Shown: positions 8,961 to 16,235 of the stretch, piece after piece
Layout of the letters: every line of letters begins with the position of its first letter
Position numbering within the stretch: the first letter of the stretch is position 1
From: Streptomyces jumonjinensis
GTDB taxonomy: Bacteria; Actinomycetota; Actinomycetes; Streptomycetales; Streptomycetaceae
DNA length: 64,000 nucleotides
NCBI RefSeq assembly: GCF_009600885.1
Contig: NZ_VCLA01000180.1
Coordinates: 21,014-85,013 of the forward strand
Direction of reading: 5' to 3'
Notes under the pieces: model-generated
What the model saw: only the letters and a program-made list of their open reading frames with translations
Told to the model about the DNA's origin: nothing
The model's database searches: none
Translations under genes and position numbers: made by a program

Positions 8961-9400
8961 GTCGATTTCGCCGCACGGGATGAGGCCCGGCGCTCCGCCC
9001 TGTTGGCCGGTGCCGGGCTCATCGCTTCCGGGTCGCCACCGGCGGCCCAGTACCTCTCCGCCGCCTCGATGTCGGCGGTGATCCAGATGACAGCGGTCAT
9101 GGCCACGTGTTTGAACCACGGCCAGGACGTGTTGGCCCGCAGCTCCTGGTACGCGGTGCCGAGCGCGGTGCGGTACAGATCCATCTCACCCAGGTCGTCC
9201 AGTACCTCGGTGTCCGGTTCGGCGCCGCCTCGCGCCATCTTCACCCCTGCGTCCATCAGGGTCTGGACCTTGAGGCCGTCGTCAGCAGGAGGGGCCGGGA
9301 TCCGTACCTCGTGCTCGCTGCCATCCAGGTAGGTGACGGGCAGGGTGAGCCCGTCGTCCAGGAACGCTTCCAGCGGCTTGAACCCGCCCGCGCCCGCCAT
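8885..9400 (-). CDS. Tail assembly chaperone (gpG-like)
   Basis: The protein has 171 residues and lies between the tail tube and tape measure genes, where siphoviruses encode a chaperone pair that coats the tape measure protein during tail assembly. The body is acidic and helical (GGFKPLEAFLDDG, DDLGEMDLYRTALGTAYQEL) and the C-terminal ~35 residues are basic and Lys/Arg-rich (AAKSTKKQGS), typical of the unshifted product. ATG 9400 overlaps the tail tube stop by one base. Confidence 0.85.
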   Translation of the reverse strand: MAGAGGFKPLEAFLDDGLTLPVTYLDGSEHEVRIPAPPADDGLKVQTLMDAGVKMARGGAEPDTEVLDDLGEMDLYRTALGTAYQELRANTSWPWFKHVAMTAVIWITADIEAAERYWAAGGDPEAMSPAPANRAERRASSRAAKSTKKQGSRSGTKPRKGTGPAREADQT

Positions 9401-9870
9401 CAGGGAGTCACCGGGTTCGTGATCGGGACCAGCGGGCCCGTGCCGGTCAGGGTGGCCTGGACCTGGTCGAGCGCGGTGTACTCCCCGCCCTGCGGCTCCC
9501 ACGTCACCAGCGCCGTGCCCGTGTACGCCTCCGGGAGGCCGTTGCGGTCGAAGAAGCGCACGGGCACCTTCGAGTCCGCGCCGTACGCGAACGCCGCGAG
9601 CCTTAGCCGCTCGTGCGACGCCGCGTAGGCCGTGCTGTCGGGCGTGGCCTTGCGGTTGAAGGTCACCTCCACCTCCCATTCCTGGCCGGTCTTGGTGTTC
9701 TCCTTCCACCCGTCCGTGTCGTAGCTGGTGGCGTCCTCGTGGGTCGGCTCGGCCGTCCACTGGAACTCGGTGATCGCGGGGACGAGCTGCCAGTCCGGCA
9801 CCACCTCGGTGCCCATATTGATTTCCAGGCGCCACCGTCGGGCGAGCGCGGTCTCTGTGGGCGTACTCAT
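9400..9870 (-). CDS. Major tail (tube) protein
   Basis: The protein is 156 residues and beta-rich, with the sequence flow of lambda gpV/actinophage tube proteins: RRWRLEIN, WTAEPTHEDATSYDTDGWKEN, GQEWEVEVTFNRK, and the C-terminal ALDQVQATLTGTGP, where strands of the tube fold lie. It polymerises around the tape measure. It sits between the tail terminator and chaperone genes, as expected. Confidence 0.9.
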   Translation of the reverse strand: MSTPTETALARRWRLEINMGTEVVPDWQLVPAITEFQWTAEPTHEDATSYDTDGWKENTKTGQEWEVEVTFNRKATPDSTAYAASHERLRLAAFAYGADSKVPVRFFDRNGLPEAYTGTALVTWEPQGGEYTALDQVQATLTGTGPLVPITNPVTP

Positions 9871-9883
9871 GAGCCCACACCTC

Positions 9884-10315
9884 CTATTCGTTCAGGAAAG
9901 GCGCGGGCCGATTCGACCTCGCGTAGTAGTTGCTGGTCAGCTCAGTACGGCCGTGCTGGTCCTGGCCGAGCAGGGCCTCGGACTGGCGCCAGATCAGCGA
10001 GACGCGGACGGTCCCGAAGTCGAGCTGGCAGCGGTTGTGCAGCGCCGCGAAGACGCCGTCCGCCATGTCGAGCACGGCCGTCGGGTCCGGCCCAGCGCGC
10101 AGCCGCACCTGGACCCCGGTGATCGCGTCGGTGAGGTCGCTGTCCTCCACCGGATAGGGGGACAGGAACACAGCCCGGTCCGGGCCCTCCGGCATCACCC
10201 CGTGGAAGATCCCCGTCTCGCCGTCCGTGTAGATCCCGCCGGGCCGGTACACGCCGAGCCCGGCAGCAGCGATGAGCTGGGACAGCCCGGCAAGAAGATC
10301 GCTGGTGTACCCCAC
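9884..10315 (-). CDS. Tail terminator / minor capsid protein
   Basis: The protein has 143 residues and begins at GTG behind GGGAGG. The sequence (LLAGLSQLIAAAGLGVYRP, DRAVFLSPYPVEDS, VQVRLRAGPDP, VFAALHNR) matches the pattern of the siphovirus tail-terminator/minor capsid family, which caps the tail tube and joins it to the head. Gene order (after the gp10-like protein, before the tube) supports this. Confidence 0.8.
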   Translation of the reverse strand: MGYTSDLLAGLSQLIAAAGLGVYRPGGIYTDGETGIFHGVMPEGPDRAVFLSPYPVEDSDLTDAITGVQVRLRAGPDPTAVLDMADGVFAALHNRCQLDFGTVRVSLIWRQSEALLGQDQHGRTELTSNYYARSNRPAPFLNE

Positions 10316-10367
10316 GGCACCTCCCGGACAGTCGGCACCCGGGGCGGGTGGATGGTGGGGGTGGGGG

Positions 10368-10718
10368 TCAGCCGCGGAGCCAGTCCCGCAGGTCCACAGC
10401 CATGAGGCGGAGCATGGTCGCGCGCTCGGTGTTCATCGGCTGCTCCAGGTACTTCGCCTGGCGGCCGGGGAGGTGCTTCCAGGTCAGTTCCTCGTGCTGC
10501 CGCACGGCGTACGGGGTGTCAAAGCTGATCACTCCGTTCAGCCCGTCCACCTCCGCGCGGCCGGAGCGCTCCAGGGTCCCCTCCTCCAGGGGGACGAGTT
10601 TCCGGGCCTCGCCGAGGGTGTGCTCCAGCGCCCGCTGAAGCCCCTGGGAGGCGAGCCGACGCCCGCGGGCGGTCCACAGACGTTGGCCCTCGAAGGACAT
10701 CCGTACGTAGCGGGTCAC
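10368..10718 (-). CDS. HK97 gp10-like head-tail joining protein
   Basis: The protein has 116 residues from GTG 10718, which overlaps the preceding stop by four bases. It contains the characteristic centre of the gp10 family: ARKLVPLEEGTLERSG followed by VISFDTPYAVRQHEELTWKH, where substrate-like 'PY-x-Q-HE' is the conserved mark. It probably joins head completion and tail attachment. Neighbours on both sides are connector proteins. Confidence 0.85.
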   Translation of the reverse strand: MTRYVRMSFEGQRLWTARGRRLASQGLQRALEHTLGEARKLVPLEEGTLERSGRAEVDGLNGVISFDTPYAVRQHEELTWKHLPGRQAKYLEQPMNTERATMLRLMAVDLRDWLRG

Positions 10719-11032
10719 TGGAGCTGCACCTCCAGATGATCCGGGACCGGGAGACCGCCGCCGTCGCGCCGGAGCGCGGCGATCACCACGGTCCGACGCC
10801 CGCCCGGCAGCGTGATCCGGCTCTTCGCCGGGCACACGGTCTCCAGCCGGGCGTAGAAGGTCGAACTGGACGTGACCTGGTCGCCGGACGGCCCCCGGAC
10901 GAGCCGGGTCTGCTCGTCCACGAAGCACCGCACCTGCGCGGGCGGGCCGTACGCGGCCCCCGTCGGGCCACTCCCTATATACGGCTCCACCGTCACCGTG
11001 TGCCGCAGCAGAAAGCCAGGCAGCGCGCTCAC
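10715..11032 (-). CDS. Head-tail connector / stopper protein
   Basis: The protein has 105 residues from GTG 11032, coupled to the previous stop by a GTGA overlap (a GTG six bases further out is also in frame). The small beta-barrel-like sequence (LLRHTVTVEPYIGSG, AQVRCFVDEQTRLVRGP, FYARLETVCPAKSRITLPGGR) resembles the head closure/stopper family (gp16/SPP1-like). Confidence 0.75.
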   Translation of the reverse strand: MSALPGFLLRHTVTVEPYIGSGPTGAAYGPPAQVRCFVDEQTRLVRGPSGDQVTSSSTFYARLETVCPAKSRITLPGGRRTVVIAALRRDGGGLPVPDHLEVQLQ

Positions 11033-11445
11033 GAGCACACCGCGCCCAGCTCGAAGATGTCCGGCGTCAGATCCGGGCTGCGGAGCGAGTCCCAGACCTT
11101 CGGGGCGATCTGCCGCCCCGGCGAATCGTCCCCCGTCGTCGCCGTGACCGACCGGCCCAGCTGCACCGACCCGATCTTCAGGTTGCCCCAGCCGACCCCG
11201 GCCGCGCCCGTCGTGTCCCCGACCTCCTCTCCCCACTCCACCTGCGCGCACACAGCGCCCGCGAGCGCGTCGAGTACGAGCTGGTGGGTGGGGTAGCCGT
11301 CGGGGTCGACGTCGTACCGGCACAGCCGCAGGACCCGGGAGTCTAGGGTCCCGGAGGCGGCTGCCAGCAGCCGTCCGATGTCGGCGGGCGGGGCCTGCCC
11401 GGTGTAGGTCTGGTAGTCCGCCGAGGTGGCGTACACCCTGGCCAC
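11029..11445 (-). CDS. Head-tail adaptor (connector) protein
   Basis: The protein has 138 residues; GTG 11445 has AGGAGGTGG upstream. It is helical with the layout of gp6/gp15-type adaptors: an N-terminal YATSADYQTYTGQ, then ADIGRLLAAASGTLDSRVL, QLVLDALAGAVCAQVEWGEE and a C-terminal LRSPDLTPDIFELG. These proteins form the ring under the portal. The position directly downstream of capsid genes supports it. Confidence 0.8.
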   Translation of the reverse strand: MARVYATSADYQTYTGQAPPADIGRLLAAASGTLDSRVLRLCRYDVDPDGYPTHQLVLDALAGAVCAQVEWGEEVGDTTGAAGVGWGNLKIGSVQLGRSVTATTGDDSPGRQIAPKVWDSLRSPDLTPDIFELGAVCS

Positions 11446-11456
11446 GGGACCACCTC

Positions 11457-11975
11457 CTACGCGGACGCGCCGATGATGACGATGTCGTACGAGACGGCGG
11501 AGCCCGCCCCGCTGTTGGCGACCTTCAGCAGGTCCCCGGTGGTCGGCGTGACCGCATAGCCGACAGCGTCGGCGTCCCCGGCCATCACGCCGAGGGTGGC
11601 GCCCGGCCGGAGGGTGATGGTGCCGGTCGCCCCGAGGAGCGTCGACCACGTGTTGGTCGCCGACGCTCCGATCACGACGTTGTTGGTGTTCGTTGCGGCG
11701 GCCGAGATGAAGATGCCCTTCACCCGGGCGAGCGCCACCGTGCCCCCGAAGGCATCGGTGAGGACGCCGACCAGGTCCAGATCCTCCGACCCGGACGCCG
11801 CGATCGAGCGCCGATCGTGGAAGACCTCGTCCGCCCGCCCGGCGGTGACGCCGTCCGCGAGGTGCACGGCCCGCCGGAACGCGAGCCGGTCCTCGGACAC
11901 CGTCAGGTCCTGCGGCCGGGACTGGAGCACGGACGCGGAGATCCCGAGATCAGTGGTCACCGGCACCGCCGTCAC
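11457..11975 (-). CDS. Phage head-associated structural protein
   Basis: The protein has 172 residues, starts at GTG behind GGAGG and begins PVTTDLGISASVLQSRPQDLTVSEDRLAFRR. It is beta-rich with many Thr/Asn (AAATNTNNVVIGAS). The position between capsid and connectors and the strand-rich sequence suggest a head decoration or fibre-like protein, but no family is recognised with certainty. Confidence 0.6.
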   Translation of the reverse strand: MTAVPVTTDLGISASVLQSRPQDLTVSEDRLAFRRAVHLADGVTAGRADEVFHDRRSIAASGSEDLDLVGVLTDAFGGTVALARVKGIFISAAATNTNNVVIGASATNTWSTLLGATGTITLRPGATLGVMAGDADAVGYAVTPTTGDLLKVANSGAGSAVSYDIVIIGASA

Positions 11976-12282
11976 CTCCCTCCGTGCGCAGTTCGGCGAG
12001 CTGGTCGCGGGTCATCGCTTCGGCGACCTCCGGGAGCATGCCCTGGAACACCGCGAAGGCCACCCAGTCGCCCTTCGAGGCCGACTTCGCCGGGCGGGCC
12101 GGTACGCCGACGGGTTCGGAGTCGGTGGTGGCGTCCACGGTGATGCCGTACTCCTCGGCCACACCGGCGAGTGCGGCAGCCTGGTCGGCGGTCGCCTCGG
12201 CAATGCCGTCCGCGAAGACGACTGGCCCGGCCGGGGTGTTCACCCGCATCTGCGGGTACCGCGTGCTGCGGATCGTGATCAC
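11950..12282 (-). CDS. Small head-region protein
   Basis: The protein has 110 residues from GTG 12282 with GGGGAG upstream. The first half is beta-like (ITIRSTRYPQMRVNTPAGPVVFADGIAEA), the second half is acidic and ends in a Gly-rich tail. Such a protein often follows the major capsid gene in actinophages. It overlaps the next start by 26 bases. Function unknown. Confidence 0.65.
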   Translation of the reverse strand: MITIRSTRYPQMRVNTPAGPVVFADGIAEATADQAAALAGVAEEYGITVDATTDSEPVGVPARPAKSASKGDWVAFAVFQGMLPEVAEAMTRDQLAELRTEGGDGGAGDH

Positions 12283-12296
12283 GATGTCTCCCCCTG

Positions 12297-13247
12297 TCAG
12301 ACGGTCGTGAGGCCGGTGATCTTGCCGTGCGTGCGCTCGTTGCCGTAGGCGAGACCCACCTCGCCGTACAGCTGAGTGCGATCCTTCGCCCCGGTCCGGG
12401 CGAGCGGCTCGGCGAAGAAGTGGCCCTTGCCCGGGGTCTCCTGGTAGACGGGCTGGCACTGTTCCAGCGACACCACGGCGATCTGATCGGTCGGCATGTG
12501 CCGGTTCAGCATCAGATTGAGGGTGCCGAAATCCGTCTCGATGGTCTGGACTCTGACTCCGCCGACCGTGCGGGACTCTTCCCGGTAATTCTTGTTCGTG
12601 ATGAAGATGGTGGTCAGCATCCGCTTCTGGTGGGCGTTCGCTATCAGGGTCGCGGTCTCCGATTCCTGAATTCCGCCGCTGGTCCACACCGCCTGGAGCA
12701 GGTCGAGGACCATGTCCTCCGTGAGCGCCGCGGCCGGCGCGTTCGCGATGACGTTGGTCGCGATCGCCTGGAGCAGGCCACGGGTCCGGCGCGGGGTGAG
12801 GTTGTCGGCAGGCTTCTGGTAGGTGCCCTGGATGAAGCTGAACTCGATGTCGCGGACCATCTGCTTCAGCATCTGCTCGACCTGCCAGTCGAGTTCGCTG
12901 GTGACCGGGTTCGGCTGAGCGTTGTTGATCCCGGCCTTCGCCCCGGTCGCGGCCAGCTTGGTGTAGGAGACGCCGACGGTCTCGTGGTGGATCTGCACCA
13001 GGTTGGAGACGTTCGCCCGGACGCGGTTCTCGTCGCTGGGGGCATCGGCGCCCTCCAGCTTGGCGTTCTGCCCGGCCGCACGCAGGTCGAAGGTCTGCCA
13101 TTCGAACTCGATCGAGTTGGTCTGGCCCCCTCCGGTGAGACCGCCGATCGCGGAGAAGAACGGGGTGTCGGCGGGTGTGAGCTGGTGGAGGATGCCGGTG
13201 TAGTTCGGCAGGTTGTAGGTGGTGCCCAGCGCGGTGATACCGGCCAT
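12297..13247 (-). CDS. Major capsid protein (DUF5309/SU10-like)
   Basis: The protein has 316 residues with an HK97-fold pattern: N-terminal YNLPNYTGILHQLTPADTPFFSAIGG, then SIEFEWQTFDL, a central helix ELDWQVEQMLKQMVRDIEFSFIQG, and C-terminal IFITNKNYREE. This is the SU10/DUF5309 type of major capsid protein. An AAGGAG lies too close to the first ATG (13253) but seven bases before ATG 13247, so the latter is preferred. The scaffold gene lies immediately upstream. Confidence 0.92.
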   Translation of the reverse strand: MAGITALGTTYNLPNYTGILHQLTPADTPFFSAIGGLTGGGQTNSIEFEWQTFDLRAAGQNAKLEGADAPSDENRVRANVSNLVQIHHETVGVSYTKLAATGAKAGINNAQPNPVTSELDWQVEQMLKQMVRDIEFSFIQGTYQKPADNLTPRRTRGLLQAIATNVIANAPAAALTEDMVLDLLQAVWTSGGIQESETATLIANAHQKRMLTTIFITNKNYREESRTVGGVRVQTIETDFGTLNLMLNRHMPTDQIAVVSLEQCQPVYQETPGKGHFFAEPLARTGAKDRTQLYGEVGLAYGNERTHGKITGLTTV

Positions 13248-13299
13248 GGCCATTCTCCTTCATATGTCGAGGGCGCGGCCCGTGGCCGGTCCCAGGGGG

Positions 13300-13935
13300 T
13301 CAGTTCTGAGCGGCCTCGGCGGTGGCGAGCTTGCTGTTCTCCAGCCGCATGACCGTGCGCCAGTCGCCGTTCGCCTTGGCCTGTGCGATCTCCTTGTCGA
13401 GGCTGTGGGCCTGGTCGCCGGAGCCCCCGCCGCCTCCCAGATCCGCGCCGGAGCGGCCGGCCCCGCGTGCGGGGGCGAGCTTGCCCAGCTTCTCCACTGC
13501 TGCCTTGATGGCCTTGTCGTCGACCGTGCCGTCATCGCCGATGAAGCGGGTGACGTCGATGAACTCGGCCAGCGGAGCGAGGTCGACGCCCGCGCGTGCG
13601 GCGGCGGCCTCCAGGCGGGCCTGGGCGATCTGCGGTGCGGCCTCGGAGAGCGCGGCCGTGCGGCCGTTCTTCTCCGCCGCGGCGATGGCCTTCTCCTGCT
13701 CGGTCTGGTTCGCGGCCTTCAGCTTCTCCAGCTCGGCCGCGGCGGTGCCGTTCTCCTTGGCCCGCTTCTCCCACTGGCGGGCCATGGCCTTCCAGTCCGT
13801 ACCGTCACCGCTGTCAGCGGGCGGTACGGGCGGTGTAGCCGGAGGCGGGCTGCCCGCAGGTCCGGTGCCGCCCGTACCGCCCTCGGGAGGCGTACTACCG
13901 GCCGGAGGCGCAGGCGTGGGGGTGGGTGTGGACAT
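13300..13935 (-). CDS. Scaffolding protein
   Basis: The protein has 211 residues from ATG 13935 with GGGAGA upstream. The N-terminal ~45 residues are Pro/Gly/Thr-rich, followed by a coiled coil (WKAMARQWEKRAKENGTAAAELEKLKAAN) and a helical C-terminus (SLDKEIAQAKANGDWRTVMRLENSKLA). This matches phage capsid scaffolds: flexible head, coiled-coil rod and capsid-binding C-terminus. It lies just before the major capsid gene. Confidence 0.9.
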   Translation of the reverse strand: MSTPTPTPAPPAGSTPPEGGTGGTGPAGSPPPATPPVPPADSGDGTDWKAMARQWEKRAKENGTAAAELEKLKAANQTEQEKAIAAAEKNGRTAALSEAAPQIAQARLEAAAARAGVDLAPLAEFIDVTRFIGDDGTVDDKAIKAAVEKLGKLAPARGAGRSGADLGGGGGSGDQAHSLDKEIAQAKANGDWRTVMRLENSKLATAEAAQN

Positions 13936-13992
13936 GGTGATCTCTCCCGTTCCGGGAACGGCCCGGTGCCGTGCGGCCCCTGGGCATGCGAA

Positions 13993-14017
13993 AGGCCCCG
14001 TCCACCGGACGGGGCCT
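13993..14017 (-). terminator. Perfect hairpin before the scaffold gene
   Basis: An 11-base stem, AGGCCCCGTCC (13993-14003) with its complement at 14007-14017, closes a three-base loop. It lies between the small gene ending at 14037 and the scaffold start at 13935. It may partly terminate transcription of the terminase-portal-MuF unit, with scaffold/capsid expression resuming from a separate promoter. Confidence 0.7.
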
Positions 14018-14036
14018 CGGTACTGCTGAAGGTGGT

Positions 14037-14222
14037 TTACAGGGGCGTGTCGCCTGGGAGGGGCATGCAGTTCTCGGTGCCGGAGCCCGACCACTCGACC
14101 CGGATGAAACTCTCGCCGCGAGCGCGGCGGCGGGCGGCGTCGCGTGCCGATCTCGCGTACCGGCCGTCCAGCTCCGCGAGATCGGCGAAAAGCTCGGTCA
14201 GATCAAGTCCTGGGACGGTCAC
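14037..14222 (-). CDS. Small phage protein after MuF gene
   Basis: The protein has 61 residues and starts at a GTG that overlaps the MuF stop by four bases. The first half is helical (DLTELFADLAELDGRYARSARDAARRRA), the second half strand-like. It has no recognised domain. The tight coupling suggests a partner of the MuF head protein, for instance an inhibitor or chaperone, but this is only inference. Confidence 0.65.
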   Translation of the reverse strand: MTVPGLDLTELFADLAELDGRYARSARDAARRRARGESFIRVEWSGSGTENCMPLPGDTPL

Positions 14223-16219
14223 TGCGCCTCCTGCCGGGTCATTCCGTGTGCCCTGAACACCTCGGTGAGGGCGTCGAGCACTGGCTCGATGTCGTCATCA
14301 TCCCACGCCTCAGGCGGAACGAGGGGCGTTCCGTCCTTCAGACGTGGCACATCGCGCAGTTGCTCGACGGCGTATCGCAGACGGGGGTCGCCGGTCTCCC
14401 GCGCCATCCACTGCAAATAGGTGCGGGCGAAGATCTCGCGCACCCGCAGCAGGTACTCCAGGTGCTTATCGGAGACGGTGTACTCGCGGCCGTCCAGGAC
14501 GCCGAGGACGTGACCGTCTCCCCGCCGGCGCATGGCGATCAGCTCCCGTACCGATCGGGTGTTCATCACGGCGGCGAACCACTGGACCAGCGGGCCCGTG
14601 GGGGTGCTGGCCTCACCGGCCGCGGCCATGCGAAGCCACACGTCCAGGGGCTCTTCGGGGAGCCCGTCGGTTCCCATCATGCGGTCGTCGCCGAGCGCCT
14701 GATGGTCCAGGATGTGCCCGGCCTCATGCACGATCGTCGCCACGAGATCGGCCGGCCGGTCGGCCCGCAGACGGAGGATGCCGCCCGCGCCGAGAGGGAG
14801 CCGGCTGTCGGGGCCGGTCCGGCGGCGCCGGGTCCAGCCGTCCGGGATGTAGCTGCCGCGCAGCCCAGAAGGCGCGTCGTCGGACAGCTCCTCGAACCGC
14901 ACACGGCCCGATAGACGCAGGCCGGGATGCGCGCGCTGGAGGATGCGGTTGGCGCGTTCCAGGGCGTTCCCGAGGGTCTGGCTGAGCGAGGTGTCCGTGC
15001 TCCACAGCGGGGAGCGGGCCTCCATGTCGGCCGGCGGCTGGGTGCTGGGGGTGTCGGCGGTAGTGGTATCGGCGGTGGGGCGCTCGGAGACGGGTATCTG
15101 CTCCCGCGCCGGTTTGCGGGTGAGGTCGGGGTGCGCGGCGACGTGTTCCCGCGCGGCTTTCTGCCAGGCCCTCACCTTGGCGTTCGCGGCGCGGCGGGCC
15201 GGTTCGTCGAGCGCGGCGGCGGCCCGGCGTTTCCAGCGGCGTATGTGGCGCTCGATCTCCCGCTGGCGCTGCGTGTCCTCATAGGTCGTGCCGGGGGTGG
15301 GGTGGTCCGGCGGCCGGGTGGTGACGCCCGGGAGGTAGGCGGCGAGGGAGTGGCGGCAGTTGGGGTGGAACAGGCCGGAGGCCCGTGCTTCGGTCAGCGA
15401 TCCGGTGACACGGACGTCGACTGTCTGCCGCCGGGCGAACAGGCCCGATGGCTGGATCGCGTGCTCGGCCTGGATCGTGTGCGGCCCCGACTCCGGCCCC
15501 AGCGTGAGGGTCTTCCCCTCCCACCGGGCACACAGCGGGCACTCCAGCGGGGCATCGCTCACGATGACGAGCCCGACGCCGATCTCTGCGAGGGCGTCGA
15601 TGTGGCCCTCGATCGCCGCCCGCGCCGTCACGGACCGCACGGCCATCTCCGCGTAGGACGCCATGTCCCAGGAGCGGCCGGCCTTGTCCACGAACCCGGT
15701 GATCCCGGCCGATGCCAGCTGGTCCATGGCTCGCTGCGACGCCTGGCGGCGGGTGAGCCCACCGATGAGGCTGGTCGCAGACGCGCGCGAGGTGATCGAC
15801 CGGTACGCGTCCACCACGACGCGGCTGACGCGCTGGTACAGCGGCCGGGTGTCCGCCACAAGCGACGCAGCGAGCCGGTCAACGGCCGGAGCGTTCGGCA
15901 GTACCGGGCGGGCCGCCAGCTCGCGCCCGATGTCCAAACCGCCCATCTCCGCCACCGCGGCCTGCCGCCCGCGCCCGTACGCCTCAACGAGCGCCCGGCG
16001 TACGGCACCATCGGTGTCGGTCTGGAGCGCGGTAATGATCTCGTCGACCGAGTTGCGCAGGCTCCCGATCGCGGCGAGCTTCAGCTCGACCCACCGGGGG
16101 CTGTCGATCCCGTCGGCGAGCGCCTCGGCGAGCTTCTCCAGGAGCGCGCCCTCGGCCGCGTCGTACAGGGCCCGGACCTCGCGGGCGAGGTCCTCGGCCA
16201 TCTCGGGGGATACCGGCAC
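14219..16219 (-). CDS. MuF-type minor capsid protein with C-terminal zincin-like domain
   Basis: The protein has 666 residues. The N-terminal ~310 residues are a phage head-morphogenesis (MuF) module: helical start, SRASATSLIGGLTRRQASQRAMDQ, a CPLC pair near residue 227, and GLFHPNCRHSLAAYLPG near 285. A charged linker (~320-410, basic and Pro/Thr-rich) follows. The C-terminal domain (~420-666) contains VHEAGH at 497-502, an HExxH zinc-protease signature, then HILDHQALGDD. MuF proteins ride in the head and can carry toxin or enzyme domains into the new host. It lies directly after the portal gene. Confidence 0.85.
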   Translation of the reverse strand: MPVSPEMAEDLAREVRALYDAAEGALLEKLAEALADGIDSPRWVELKLAAIGSLRNSVDEIITALQTDTDGAVRRALVEAYGRGRQAAVAEMGGLDIGRELAARPVLPNAPAVDRLAASLVADTRPLYQRVSRVVVDAYRSITSRASATSLIGGLTRRQASQRAMDQLASAGITGFVDKAGRSWDMASYAEMAVRSVTARAAIEGHIDALAEIGVGLVIVSDAPLECPLCARWEGKTLTLGPESGPHTIQAEHAIQPSGLFARRQTVDVRVTGSLTEARASGLFHPNCRHSLAAYLPGVTTRPPDHPTPGTTYEDTQRQREIERHIRRWKRRAAAALDEPARRAANAKVRAWQKAAREHVAAHPDLTRKPAREQIPVSERPTADTTTADTPSTQPPADMEARSPLWSTDTSLSQTLGNALERANRILQRAHPGLRLSGRVRFEELSDDAPSGLRGSYIPDGWTRRRRTGPDSRLPLGAGGILRLRADRPADLVATIVHEAGHILDHQALGDDRMMGTDGLPEEPLDVWLRMAAAGEASTPTGPLVQWFAAVMNTRSVRELIAMRRRGDGHVLGVLDGREYTVSDKHLEYLLRVREIFARTYLQWMARETGDPRLRYAVEQLRDVPRLKDGTPLVPPEAWDDDDIEPVLDALTEVFRAHGMTRQEAQ

Positions 16220-16235
16220 GGCACCCCCTCAGCAG

